A stretch of DNA of 64,000 bases from Phytophthora colocasiae (Eukaryota > Oomycota > Peronosporomycetes > Peronosporales > Peronosporaceae), in contig JAGKQI010000101.1 of the NCBI GenBank assembly GCA_018806915.1, forward strand, positions 1,860,001 through 1,924,000. The letters are read 5' to 3'. The position numbers were made by a program, and so were the translations under genes. Shown in pieces: positions 9,949 through 20,474 of this stretch (its first letter is position 1; each line of letters opens with the position of its first letter). Under the pieces are notes generated by a model. That model saw only the letters and a list, made by a program, of their open reading frames with translations, was not told the DNA's origin and did not search any database.

Positions 9949-12900
9949 GCAAGCCGACGTAGAACACCGGTGTGTTCGCATCCGCTTTGGCAAGTCAAGC
10001 GTGTATGCCAGGCCCTTCTTGGCCACGACCGTAAATGGTCCGATGAAACGCGGACGCAATTTCGTCTTAAAGACATTTGACACTGCATGTGTAGGTAGGT
10101 TCTTAGCGTTTAATAAAACCTGGTCACCGACCTTAAATTCCCATACATTGCTTCTACCTTTTGTATCCGCTTGTTCCTTCTGAACGTCTTGGCTTTCAGC
10201 CATCGCGTCACGTACACGGCGTAATACGCTCAATCTCACCGAGAGGAAGTCATCGACTTGTTTACGCACAGCAGAAGGGCTGATATCAGCAAGCTCGGAG
10301 TCGAGCGACGGCACAGCCTCTCCCCCACCAAGCCCAAGGCTACCGCGTGGCGGAGTGAGCGGAACGCGCGGGTGCGCAAGGCCGTTCACGTAGAACGGGA
10401 TGAAGCCTGTCGAGGCATGCACCGCGTTGTTCATGGAGAACTCAACGAGAGGGAGCATAGCGCTCCAACGCTTCGGCGTTTCAGCGCATACGCTGCGGAG
10501 GATGTCCTCCAGAACGCGGTTCACGCGTTCGGTCTGACCGTCGGTCTGCGGATGGTCCGCCGTGGACATGTCCAGTCGAGTGCCCAGCACCTTGAAGACG
10601 GACGTCCAGAAGTGACCCGTGAAACGGGGATCTCGATCCGGAGACAATGGTCTCAGGCAGCCCATGCTGGCGGAAGACCCGATCGATGAAGATCGTCGCT
10701 GTACCAGCACCATCGACGGTGTCCGGCACAGCCGCTAGATGAGCCATCTTGCTCAGACGGTCAACAAAGACCACCACGCCCGTGTTGCCTGCCGAGTCCT
10801 TCGGCAGGCCAAACACAAAGTCCATACTTATGGACTGCCAACACCCAGAGGGTACAGGTAAGCTCGCCAAAGGCGCAGCCGCATGCGGCGAGGGTTTAAC
10901 CCGCTGACACGTCTCGCACGTGCGCACATATGTGCTGACCCACTTGTACATCTTCGGCCACCAGTACATGGAGCTCACCGAGCCGTACGTCTTCTCGCGA
11001 CCGAGGTGGCCGCCTGTGGGTGTGTCGTGAGCCTCATAGAGGATACGGTACTTCAGATCCTCATCGTGAGGAACTACCACTCGTGGTGGGTCATCCTGAC
11101 CCGTGCTGTAGTACAGCAGACCGCCTTCCAGGCTGTAGCGTTGGAGTCTCGCCTTTAGGCGTCGTGACAGAGTCACCTTTGAGTCTTTAAACTCATCGCT
11201 CCCCAGAGCTTGGAGCAACGCGACACAAGAGTCGTCCTGAGCGTACGCTGCTCGAACCATGTCCGTCACGGACGACGTCACCGAGGTGACATGAGATAAC
11301 TCATAGTCCGGGCGACGTGATAACGCGTCAGCGAGGACGTTCTGCCTGCCAGGCTTGTACTTCACCTCGAAGTTATACTCCGCAAAGAAGGAGAGCCATC
11401 GGGCCATCCTCTGCGAGAGGTGAGGCGACTGCGTCGCTGTGCGTAGTGACGCATGATCCGTGTAGATCACAAACGGCTTGGAGCCGAGCAGGTGAACCCT
11501 GAATTTGACGAGAGCGTACTTCATCGCAAGTAGCTCCTTGTCATGAACTGGATAGTTCTTCTCAGCAGCCTTGAGCTGTCGCGACTCAAACGCAATGACG
11601 CGTTCGCGCCCTTCGGCGTCCGCTTGTAGCAAAGCACTGCCGATGGCAAAGTCAGAGGCGTCACAGACGACAATAAACGGACGAGCGGGGTCTGGCAGCG
11701 CCAGTATCGGTGCCTGAAGCAGGCTATCCTTGATACAAGTGAACGCATTCTCGTGCTCGGCACGCCATACCCACTCGGCATCCTTCTTAAGGAGATCCGT
11801 CAGTGGCCGAGCCAACTCAGCGTAGTTCTCGCTGTACTTGTGCAAGTAGTTGGCCAAACCCAGCCACTTACGCAAGTCCTTCTGGTTCAAGGAACCGGCC
11901 AATCCACAATGGCCTTGACCTTTGCTGGATCAGCACGAAGGCCATGCTTCCCAATGAAGCACCCTAGGAAGGGGATTTCTTCCGCGCCAAAGACGCACTT
12001 GTCTGCGTTGGCGTACAGCTTGTTCGTGCGCATGCACTCGAGCACAGCTCTCACGTGTTCCACGTGCACCTCAACGTCAGTCTTGCCGTGTTCGGCCTGA
12101 CTGTGGACGAACACGTCGTCAAAGTACGTTTGTGCGAATGCCCGTAGGGGCCTGAACAGCTGCGTCACTAGACGATTGAACGTTGCGGGCGCGTTCGAGA
12201 GCCCTTGGGGCATGACGAGCCACTCCCAGAGCATACCGCTCGGGGTGCTCACCGCTGTAAGCGGAATATCACTGGCTCGCATGAGCAGCTGATAGTACCC
12301 ATCGACTAAGTCGAGTGCACTGTACATGGTGCAACCCACCATGTTGTTCTGAAGAACATCCTTCCTAGGAATCGGCGTCTGCGCCGGAGATCGTGGCAGT
12401 GTTGAGCTTGTTAAAAGCGTGAACGATACGCCACTTGCCATTCGGCTTTCTGACACAGAACGTTGGCGCGGAATGCGGAGACTTGCTCTCGCGCACGAGA
12501 CCCGCCGCGTGTTTCGCACGGAAGAAGGCGTCAATGACGTCGCATTGCTCTTTAGGAAGAGGCCACTGTCGGGTCACGCAGTACTTAGTTCCGGGAACTA
12601 AGTCGATCTCATGACGAACGCCTCGGTCGGGAGGCAGGCCACTCGGTGGTTCCTTCGAGACAACGTCTTCATATTCCTTCAGCAAGGAGTGGAAGGGATC
12701 CGAGGGATTCTTGAGGATCTCCGATCCACTCCTGGCGTTCAACGCCTTCTTGACTTCGGCCAAGACGGACTCGTCAACGAGGGACGACGAGTTTAACTCC
12801 TCCTCAGGTCGAACGATGACCACCTCGGCGAATTCGCCAGCCTTCAAGGCATCGCCAAAGTCGGCGAAGGACATCTCTTCTAGCTCAAGGAGCTTGTCAA

Positions 12901-13998
12901 CACTTGGCAAGTCGTCCAGCAGGACACTGCCTTCGGCACTACCGCCCACTCCATCAACCAGAGTGTATAGCTGCCCACAGCCCTCCGGTGCGTCGGCACT
13001 TGACGTCACGGATGACTCAGACGCAGAGCGTCTCGCCCGAAGGGCCTTACGACGTCTTCGCCTGGCCGAAGATCGTCTACTCGACGGAGTACGTGCCGTC
13101 GCACAAGTTTCGGCCTCTCTCGGCCCAGTGTCAGGGACACTCAGCGATCCACTCGGTCGACGACCGATGCCGCTCAGCGGAGTACGTGCCGCTGCACAAT
13201 CAATGACCGTAACAGGTCCAGTGTCAGAGACACTCAGCGATCGACTTGGTCCACGACCAGTATCACTCGACGGAGTACGTGCCGCCCCACAGTTCACGGC
13301 CTGGTAAGGCCCGATGCCATCGGCATCCAGTGACGGTCCATGACCGGCGTCACTCGGGTTACGTGAGCTTTGCCCACACGTTGACTCACTGCCAACCAGC
13401 GCTATGCGCTCAACAGGCTGCGATCCTCGCACTCGGTGCTGTCCACTAACTCGGACACACCGACTTCCAGCATCATTGCCGACTCGGCTCGATGCTCGCG
13501 CCAATAGCGCTTCTGCTTCCTAGCAGAGGTGGGTTCATGACTCGCCAAAGCTCCACTAGGAGAGAAGTGCGTAGCACCTAAGGTCTTCGACCTCCAGTCG
13601 ATCCATGGCTCGTGGCGCTCCAGCCACGCCATACCAAGGATGAGGTCGTACCTCGAATCCAGGTCCAAGACCAAGCAGCGTTCCACGCTGTCGAAGTCCA
13701 GGAACTTCAGCCGTAGGTCCATCGGGACCTTGGCTGCCGTGACACGGACGCCCGTCGCTAGACGGACAGTGACGGTGTCACCTCTTCGCGCTCGAAGCGC
13801 CTCAGCATATTGCTGACTACCCTCAACGGTGGAGCGTCTGACGTAGTTGCCAGACGCTCCTGAATCGATCAACACGATCCACGGCTTCTCGAAGCCCTTC
13901 ACGTCCACATGGACGACCAGCAAGCCCTGCTTGCTCACACGTTCCGTGTTCAAGAGCACGGAGCTCTTCGGGGCTGAGCCCCAGTGCCTCTCACGCAC
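9326..13998 (-). pseudogene. Element D pol: protease, RT, RNase H, integrase, chromodomain
   Basis: Pol is split over six overlapping frames by at least four single-base indels. In order: an aspartic protease (LIDSGASGNYV, about 13860) and a linker with Ser/Thr-rich repeats of about 32 residues (13080-13330). The RT has KPNGKWRIVHAFNKLN and an FDD catalytic motif (QTYFDDVFVHS), broken at about 12375 by an inserted base and again at about 11890. RNase H has CDASDFAIGSAL. The integrase has an HHCC zinc site (HDTPTGGHLG...CETC) and DDE core, broken near 10640. The chromodomain contains YLVKWRGYPHSQNSWE, near 9400-9530. Gag to pol needs a -1 shift, normal for such elements. The other breaks make this copy non-functional as read. 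Confidence 0.9.
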
Positions 13999-14036
13999 TG
14001 CAGAACTCAGTTCTTCCCCAGTAGACCGCCCCGCGT

Positions 14037-15008
14037 CTACTGGGAGCCGTCGTTTCCCTGGGCAGAGCCCAAAGCGGGACCCGCGACAGGGTTGCGGCCA
14101 TTCTGGCCGGCGCGCTCTTTGCGCAGAGGGCAGTTGGGCCTCAGGTGTGTGGGACTACCACACGTGTAGCACCGACGAGTGCTCATACGCTGCACCGCAG
14201 CTCGTAGCTCGGCTACTTCATCTTCAGCATAGCTGAGGTCCATGGGTTCGGGTCCCCCGGACCCTGTGCTATTAGCACCGACCCTCGACAACTTAAAGTT
14301 GTGTTCAGCATTCAATGCCACGCTAACAGCGTCCTCGAAGGTGCGAGGATTCTGACGGAATGCCTCCGTCCTGGCCACGCCAGCTCTCAGACCTTCCATG
14401 AAGATAGTCACAGTGACCACCTCAGGTAGAGGATCGGCAGCCATGCCGGCAATGAGCGTGCGCAGCTCTTGGACATAGTCCACCAGGTCCTTCTTGCCCT
14501 GTCGGCAAGCGAGGAAGCGTGACCGCACGCGATACGCCTGGTTAGGTGGAGCAAATACTTGCGTAAGTTTGGCCTTAAGCTCACCCCAAGTGGGGAAGGC
14601 CATTTCTACCGACGTCCCAGACGTCAAGGCCCATTCTCGTGCTCGACCTTCGAGCTTAGAGATGGCGAACGCCACGCGTTGGCCTTCCAACTGGAGCATA
14701 GCGGCCCCCATGGCCATCTCGACCTCTCGGGTCCACAATAGGAGGTTCTCTCCTTCGTGCCCGTGAAAGGTCTTCACGCTGAGCGTGACGGGCTTAGCTC
14801 TCGGAGCGGGATTAACTCCTTTTACATTCCGCTGAATGTGCTCAACGAGAGCGTTCTCGTACGAGGCAAATGCCTCCAGGCGCGCGTTGACGGCCTCCGG
14901 CCCTTGAGACGCAAGGTGCGCCATACCTTCAGGGCCCAGCAAGGACGTAAGCTTGTTAAGCGTGTCCCGCTGACTCGGAGTCAAGTGAGCGTATGCTTCT
15001 GGCTCCAT
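14037..15008 (-). CDS. Element D Gag
   Basis: An uninterrupted 323-residue frame from ATG at 15008. It has a capsid-like retrotransposon gag region (LKAKLTQVF...[24 protein letters not shown]), followed by one CX2CX4HX4C zinc knuckle ([14 protein letters not shown]) and a basic Gly-rich tail. It is the only intact gene on the gag-pol strand of this element. The protease frame begins at about 13998 and is reached by a -1 shift. Product: the particle-forming protein that packages element RNA. Confidence 0.88.
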   Translation of the reverse strand: MEPEAYAHLTPSQRDTLNKLTSLLGPEGMAHLASQGPEAVNARLEAFASYENALVEHIQRNVKGVNPAPRAKPVTLSVKTFHGHEGENLLLWTREVEMAMGAAMLQLEGQRVAFAISKLEGRAREWALTSGTSVEMAFPTWGELKAKLTQVFAPPNQAYRVRSRFLACRQGKKDLVDYVQELRTLIAGMAADPLPEVVTVTIFMEGLRAGVARTEAFRQNPRTFEDAVSVALNAEHNFKLSRVGANSTGSGGPEPMDLSYAEDEVAELRAAVQRMSTRRCYTCGSPTHLRPNCPLRKERAGQNGRNPVAGPALGSAQGNDGSQ

Positions 15009-15045
15009 TCTCACAGAGAAACAGTCTTCAACTCAGGAGTTGGAT

Positions 15046-15063
15046 TGACTACAAGTGCTACCA
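15046..15063 (-). promoter_or_regulatory. tRNA primer-binding site of element D
   Basis: Reading the minus strand, TGGTAGCACTTGTAG starts two bases inside the 5' LTR boundary; TGG matches a tRNA CCA end. Confidence 0.55.
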
Positions 15064-15065
15064 GA

Positions 15066-15477
15066 TGCAGCGGGGCTGCGTAGGTGTGCACGGCACAGAG
15101 GAAGTTGGGTTGACTCGTAGAGTCCTGCTTGCAAGGCACTAGCCTTCGGTTCTATACAAGAACCAAGTAGTCCACTAAATACGGGACTCTCACAATCAGT
15201 GTCCCTATAATAAAGGAACTAACACTAATTATGTAAAATGCAAACTGATTTTTATTTATTTTATTGCCCTAATCCTGAATGTAACGGATTTAGTATCTAA
15301 CATACTAAATCCTAATCAAATGTAATGTGTGGCTCTGAGCTAACAGCCAGCAACTGGCTACATGTGTGACGTGTGAGAAACACTATGTGTTGTACACGGA
15401 TCTGTGACTTGTGACCTGGATGGTGTATACCACACCTATTGTAGCCAAGGCGCGCAGCGCCGTGTAACCCCGTTACA
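15066..15477 (-). repeat. 5' LTR of element D
   Basis: 412-base LTR, twin of 7598-8007, bordered outward by the ACACA target duplication. Confidence 0.94.
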
Positions 15478-16189
15478 ACACAGCCATCTTCTATGAAACT
15501 AAGCCAGGGCGGATTTTGGCTGGATCTGGAAGTACTCCAGTTGCCAATGTTCCTACGTCTAAGTATTTAGACATTGATGCAGCAACTATGCAGAACATCC
15601 CGTCACTATTGCGCGAAGCACAAGAGGATGGTAAGAGTGAGAAAGAGTGCAGAACTGGTGGGGCTGATAACTTCGTCGAGAATAAGAAGCTGCAACACGA
15701 ACGGAAACGAAAATGCCACCCCAGTGAGGAATCTGTATCACGGAAAAGCAGGAAGAAAGTGAATTCAGCAAATGCTGAGAGCGTTGAGCCTGATGGGAAC
15801 GCACTTAAGGAGACTCAAAGAAAGAAGCGACCTGCACCACCTCACAAGCAGAAAGGAAAACAGAAGCGACGGTGTGTGGAGCCGTTGGAAGAGTCTGAAA
15901 GTGAGGGTAGTGGGCGGTGTATGACACCGGCACTGAAGCAAGGTGGTAGTGGGCGGTGTGTGACACCGACTGCCAACCGAGGTGGTCAATTTACAGAGTC
16001 GAAGAGATCTCAAATCCCTGCTACTGGTGAAACCAGCAAATTAGAGAAACCCAGAGAAGATGATGACTCCAACAAAACGAAAAGTGATGAAACACCGGCA
16101 TCTCAAAGAAGTTCTGGCAAGTCCAGAAAGACTGGATGTGTGGAGTATCGTCCAGTGGATGAGCAACGAGTATCTATACATGTTGGGAT
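15478..16189 (+). pseudogene. copia-1 continuation: post-integrase linker
   Basis: After the second ACACA the copia frame resumes in phase (GCCATCTTCTATG, then a KPGRILAGSGS block typical of the segment after integrase). It continues as a Lys/Glu/Ser-rich linker with a tandem GSGRC(M/V)TP motif at about 15906-15965. The frame stays open to 16265 but loses copia character after about 16190. The expected N-terminal half of reverse transcriptase is absent. Confidence 0.8.
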
Positions 16190-16923
16190 AACGATTATTG
16201 TTGCTAACCTATCACTGCCTGTAGGAGTGCTGGGAGTGCTGTGCGGAGACAACGAACGTGTCTAAGGCAGCTAGCGGCGCGTGGCCTGCTCGAGGAAGTG
16301 AAGGCATGTGCGGCAACGTCGAGAAGGCGTATGCCAAGGAACTGACGGCGTGTGCGGGAACGTCGTGGTGGCGTTGGAGTTGGAGCCTTCCGAGTGGATG
16401 GAGTGAACGCCGGAACACGAGTGTGTCCGATGATCCAGCTCTTTCTCTTACCTTAAAACGTGGCGTCATGGAGCTGTGCTCCGACTGGATGGGGGGTAGC
16501 ACCTCTGGTAAAGCAACGTGTGCGTACATGAGTACGAGACGCAACGTCGAGTGACGTGAGCGAGTGCGAGCAGCATCGTCGGGTGGCGAGTGCAGAACAA
16601 GATGAAGTGCAGATCTTGAGGCAACGCCGTGTGGCGTGTGTGAGAGCAACGTCGAGTGACGTATGCAGTGCAAGGTGAAGTCGAGTGACGTGTGTGAGTG
16701 CATGTGCTTGGGGAAACGTCGAGTGACGTGAGCAAGTGTAGTACAAGTGCGTCCAGTGACGTGTACAAGTAGAAGAACAATGGCAGCGTCGTGTGACGCG
16801 GGCAAGACGTACCAGTAGTACGTGGAGTAACGTCATGGAGACGAGTACAAGTGAAGACGCAGCGGTAGATGACGAGTGCAAGCTCAAGTTGCAGCATCAT
16901 GGAGATGTGTGTAAAAAGAACTG
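16190..16923 (+). repeat. Irregular degenerate repeat block replacing the copia RT core
   Basis: About 730 bases of GC-rich DNA carry many imperfect copies of a unit close to CAACGTCGAGTGACGTG, spaced irregularly at about 25-50 bases. Clear copies are near 16532, 16640, 16678, 16715 and 16760. The block sits exactly where copia RT fingers and palm (including YVDD) should be. No credible gene is seen. Long minus-strand open frames here merely spell out the repeat. Confidence 0.7.
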
Positions 16924-17674
16924 ATGAAAGACAAGCCTTACCGAGCTGTGATAGGAAGTTTGATGTACCTCATGTTAGGGACACGGCCGGATCTCGCGTA
17001 TATGGTGCGAGAGTGTAGTCAATATTTGGAAAATCCTGGAATTTTACATTGGAGAGCGGCAAAACGTGGTCTTCGCTATTTGAAGGAAACATTGGACATG
17101 GGTTTACGTCTTGGAGGTGTTCAAGACGCTCGAGACGCTCGACGACTAGTTCGACATCTTGTCTTTTGCAGATGCTGATTTTGCGAATCGCGTTGATGAT
17201 CGAAAGTCGGTGGCTGGATATTTGACTCAATTTTGTGGAAGTACAATTTCATGGTGCAGTCAGACAGAAAGAACAGTAGCTTTGCACACTTGTGAAGCTG
17301 AGTATATGGCACTCAGTCTTCTTGTTCAAGAAGTTGTGCATCTTCGTCAGATGCTTTGTGAATTGAAAGTTGCACAGAGGAAGCCGTCAGAAGTTCTTGT
17401 GGATAATGAAAGTGCTCGGAAATTGGCGAAAAACCCTGAATTTCATAGCAGAACGAAGCACATTGATGTACGCCATCATTTTATCAGAGAGCGGATCGAG
17501 AAGCAACAAATTCAAGTGGATCATATTGCAGGAGTCGACAATGTTGCTGATATATTCACGAAGTCTTTGCCGCGGATTAAATTTGAAAAACATCGAAGAA
17601 CTATGGGGCTAATGTCACGATTGGAGTATGACGGCAAGGTTGCAGATGTGGAGAGCAACGAAGACAACCAGTAG
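16924..17674 (+). pseudogene. copia-1 RT C-terminus and RNase H
   Basis: The first frame (16924-17178) matches the end of copia RT (YRAVIGSLMYLMLGTRPDLAY). It is shifted at about 17160 into a second frame that carries the copia RNase H. The RNase H shows SFADADFA, CEAEYMALS, VDNESA and TKHIDVRHHFIRE, with acidic catalytic residues present, and ends at TAG 17672-17674. The RNase H itself is open, but nothing can translate it as part of a working polyprotein here. Confidence 0.85.
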
Positions 17675-17681
17675 GTGGGGC

Positions 17682-17970
17682 TGTTGTGAATTACTGATTA
17701 TCTTGTTGTTTTGAAGCTGCAGATACAAGTGAGCTTTTATCCCTAAGGTTTTATGCCGTAGAGCTTTTGTCCTACAGGGTTTTTGTTAACTTGTTGTAGT
17801 TAGTCTTGGGACATGTGAGAGAAGAAAAACGTGAAATTGGAGTGGCCTCACTCTCAAAGAAATATACTCAGCAGCAGCAAGCAGCTTTCCAACTACTACG
17901 TCTCTTCTAGTCTTCTGGTACTTGTTGAGCTATTGAGCTATCAAGGAAACGCACTACCTCAATTTACAAG
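17682..17970 (+). repeat. 3' LTR of copia-1
   Basis: 289 bases, twin of 4900-5188 with two adjacent substitutions. It is preceded by a short purine tract (AGGTGGGG, about 17673-17680) that would be the polypurine tract, and followed by TATCAT. Confidence 0.93.
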
Positions 17971-17976
17971 TATCAT

Positions 17977-18610
17977 CATAAAGGAGCGTAACGCAGGAAG
18001 TTTGAAACCATTTCCACCCTGCCATGTTGGCTTGCCGTCCGTCTGTAATCCAAGACAAAGGAGAGTGTCGTTTTATCTCGAATTATCTGCCGATGAGCAC
18101 TCTCTTTTATTACCGGCAGTACAGTAGTGTAGCTCGGCACCAAAGCACCGGAAGATGATGACGACCGAACGATTCAGGAGACGCAATGTCCCCGGAGTCC
18201 AGCCATTCTCTCTGTAGAGACCTCGACCCATCTCCAGATTGGTTTTCCAGGAGAACTTCTCCACGCTCGTTGTGACCAGTGGTCACTGACCACATCCCCA
18301 CAAGATCCATCAGGTCACATTCCGATGCATAGCAACTGCGATCACCCCGAACATCCGGAGATTTGGTCGACGTATGCACCGCTAAACGACCAAAGACGAG
18401 GAACTCCGTGCACGTTTGGCGAGTCCAGGCGTGACACGCACGCCCCCAGCGGCGCCATTGGGTGGTCCTGTGCGTTGCTGCTGTTTCGCTAGCGGCTCCA
18501 TGTCGCCGAGGACCGCCTCACCAACGAAAGGGATCATTCTTCTTTTTGTCAACGCAAGCGACAGCTCTTACCTCGCTTCCGTTGTCCAAAACCCCAGGTT
18601 CCTTTTCACA
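17977..18610 (+). other. Upstream region of the amino acid transporter
   Basis: No gene supported. The last 60 or so bases resemble the 5' flank of the inverted pseudogene, so they probably include promoter and 5' UTR. An open frame enters the transporter from 18416 but begins with TTG, and its extra residues have no counterpart in the pseudogene. Confidence 0.5.
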
Positions 18611-20293
18611 ATGGGTTTCTCTGCGCTGTGGCGGACCAAGCCTATGTCGGTCATTCAGGCCGAAGAGATCAAGGAAGATATCCCTCGTACACTCACATTT
18701 TTCGACCTCTGTTGTGTCGGTATTGGCGGCACCATCGGTAGCGGCATCTTCTCCACCGCTGGATCCATCATCTCGGAGACTGCCGGCCCCGCTGCCGTTG
18801 TGAGCTGGCTCATTGGTGGCGTTATCTGCTGTCTTAACGCGCTTGCGTACATGGAGTTAACCACGCGTGTGCCGTCCTCGGGAAGTACGTACGCGTACGC
18901 CTACCACACGATCGGAGAACTACCTGCTGTCGTCGCTGCTTGGCTACTGACGTTAGAGTACGCCGTGTCTGGAGCGGGTGTGGCGCGTAGCTGGGGAGAC
19001 AAGGTGGAGGAATGGCTGTTGCTCGAATACCCCGACAAGAGCTTCCACTGGCTCAACCTGCAGTCTGCTAATCTCAGTGGTGGTCTCATTCAATTCTTGA
19101 GCATGGTGGTGCTGTTGATGGGCGTTCGATTTGGCAAAGCGTTTGTGAACACTGTGACGATGATTAAGATGGTCGTGGTTGCCTTCATTATCATTGCTGG
19201 CTTTGCCGCCATGAATCCCGACAACCTGTCCCCGTTTGTCCCAACGCGTGCTGAGCTGGATGGCACGGCGGCGTTCGGAACGCAGGGTATCATTACTGGA
19301 GCTTCGCAGGCGTTCTTCGGCTACGTTGGTTTTGATGAAATTTGCTGTCTTGCCGGTGAGGCTAAAAACCCCAAGAAGATTATGCCCATCGCTGTCATGG
19401 TTGTCGTTATCGGAACGATGGTTCTCAGTGCGCTTTGCTCACTAGTACTCGCTGGTATGGTGAATTACCTTGACGCTGGAAGTTTTGGTGACGGCTTTGA
19501 GGGCCACGGCTGGAAGTGGGCGGGTACAATCGTTCGTGCCGGTGAGGTTGTGACGATGCCTGTTGTGGCACTGATCGGCTTCTTGGCTCAACCCCGTTTG
19601 AATTACGCTCTTGCCTGTGACGGACTCCTTCCAAAAATCTTCGCTGAGGTGGACTCCAAGGGCAACCTGTTCAAGAACACGCTTATTACTGGTCTGTTCT
19701 TCACTGTGATTGCCGTAGTCGTACCTTTCGATACACTGTGGGACATTGTCAACTTTGGTGTCATGATGTCTTTCATCATTGCCAACGTATCCCTCACCAT
19801 GGCTCGCATGAAGCCTCAGTCTCCCAAGTTGTCACCAAGTCTGATCGCAGCACTCGTTGTGACTGCTGGATGCACCGCCTTCCTGTACCAGGAGGGATAC
19901 GAGAACAACTCGTCTACGGCTTGTCTGGTTCTCGCCATCATCTTCCTCGTCATCACTGTAGCTATCTCGGTAGTGATGTTCGTCAAGTGTCCGCAGACTG
20001 CCAACGCGCCTGGACTGTTTTCCGCTCCGCTAGTGCCGTTCATCCCGATGATCTGCATTCTCGCTGACTGGTACATGATCGCTCAGATCGGCCACTTGGC
20101 TTTAGGCCTCAGTGTGGCTTGGATGGCTGTCGGTGCACTCTCGTACTTCGTGTACGGATACTTCCACGCGGAATCGCGCTCCAACTGGAGCTTGTTGATG
20201 GGCCAGGGCCTGCCTACCCACGGTGACAGCCTCTCGCAGCCCATGCTTTCGGCCAAGTACTCGGTGCAGGACCTTAAGTCCCCCGCCGTGTAG
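18611..20293 (+). CDS. Cationic amino acid transporter, APC superfamily (CAT/SLC7-like)
   Basis: Single-exon 560-residue membrane protein. The first membrane segment carries the APC signature GIGGTIGSGIFSTAGSII, and about 12-14 hydrophobic segments follow. Other typical blocks are GFDEICCLAGEAKNPKK and NFGVMMSFIIANVSL. Start ATG 18611 was chosen because the similarity with the inverted pseudogene begins there and the length then fits the family; upstream ATGs (for example 18499) add low-complexity sequence. The role by family is uptake or exchange of basic amino acids across the plasma membrane or vacuole; the substrate is not shown by sequence. The ABC transporter lies 181 bases downstream on the same strand. 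Confidence 0.88.
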   Translation: MGFSALWRTKPMSVIQAEEIKEDIPRTLTFFDLCCVGIGGTIGSGIFSTAGSIISETAGPAAVVSWLIGGVICCLNALAYMELTTRVPSSGSTYAYAYHTIGELPAVVAAWLLTLEYAVSGAGVARSWGDKVEEWLLLEYPDKSFHWLNLQSANLSGGLIQFLSMVVLLMGVRFGKAFVNTVTMIKMVVVAFIIIAGFAAMNPDNLSPFVPTRAELDGTAAFGTQGIITGASQAFFGYVGFDEICCLAGEAKNPKKIMPIAVMVVVIGTMVLSALCSLVLAGMVNYLDAGSFGDGFEGHGWKWAGTIVRAGEVVTMPVVALIGFLAQPRLNYALACDGLLPKIFAEVDSKGNLFKNTLITGLFFTVIAVVVPFDTLWDIVNFGVMMSFIIANVSLTMARMKPQSPKLSPSLIAALVVTAGCTAFLYQEGYENNSSTACLVLAIIFLVITVAISVVMFVKCPQTANAPGLFSAPLVPFIPMICILADWYMIAQIGHLALGLSVAWMAVGALSYFVYGYFHAESRSNWSLLMGQGLPTHGDSLSQPMLSAKYSVQDLKSPAV

Positions 20294-20343
20294 ATAGCTT
20301 TCACATGTTAGATCGAGGCAGTCCGTATGAAGTCTCCCTCACT

Positions 20344-20349
20344 AATAAA
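20344..20349 (+). terminator. AATAAA polyadenylation signal after the amino acid transporter
   Basis: AATAAA lies about 50 bases after the stop and 125 bases before the next ATG. Confidence 0.5.
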
Positions 20350-20474
20350 ATCTACATGTTGAAGTTGTAAAGTTGCTCCAGTTTTCCGCAACTTTAATCT
20401 GTGCAACATAAAAATGTTAGTCATCGTGCAACATTAAAAACACTTCCGCATTCCTCAACGTTGGCACTGGTCAC

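Larger units (their letters stand above)
7598..15477 (-). mobile_element. Ty3/Gypsy chromodomain retrotransposon (element D) nested in copia-1
   Basis: The LTRs at 7598-8007 and 15066-15477 (410 and 412 bases) differ by one substitution (CTGATTTAG/CGGATTTAG) and a 2-base GT. The target duplication ACACA sits at 7593-7597 and 15478-15482. Gag-pol lies on the minus strand, so 15066-15477 is the 5' LTR. In element orientation the LTR runs TGTAACGGGG...CCCCGCTGCA. A primer-binding site follows the 5' LTR (TGGTAGCACTTGTAG, from 15063 downward) and a polypurine tract GGTGGGGAGGG precedes the 3' LTR (8008-8018). Order is gag, protease, RT, RNase H, integrase, chromodomain, which is a chromovirus. 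A coding-like region on the opposite strand fills 8008-9340. Confidence 0.95.
4900..17970 (+). mobile_element. Ty1/copia LTR retrotransposon (copia-1), non-autonomous, with nested Gypsy element D
   Basis: Two 289-base direct LTRs (4900-5188 and 17682-17970) differ only at two adjacent bases (CC versus TT in the GTTTTTG..AACTTG stretch). The target duplication TATCAT flanks the element at 4894-4899 and 17971-17976; it could also be scored as ATCAT with LTRs one base longer. Internal order is gag, protease, integrase (5239-7597), interruption by element D, linker, a repeat block in place of the reverse transcriptase core, then RNase H. This order of integrase before RT/RNase H defines copia. 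Coding is broken at many points, although the LTR pair looks recent. Confidence 0.93.

Noticed and set aside
15586..16013. Minus-strand frames opposite the copia-1 linker
   Set aside because: Shadow of a Lys/Glu-rich coding strand; no start signal or domain.
16212..16900. Three long minus-strand frames (144-197 codons) over the repeat block
   Set aside because: They are the translated form of a GC-rich repeat lacking TTA/CTA/TCA on that strand (repeated TRRC/TRHST words), with no domain.
18416..18610. N-terminal extension of the amino acid transporter
   Set aside because: It begins with TTG, is low complexity, and is not matched by the paralogous pseudogene; ATG 18611 fits better.
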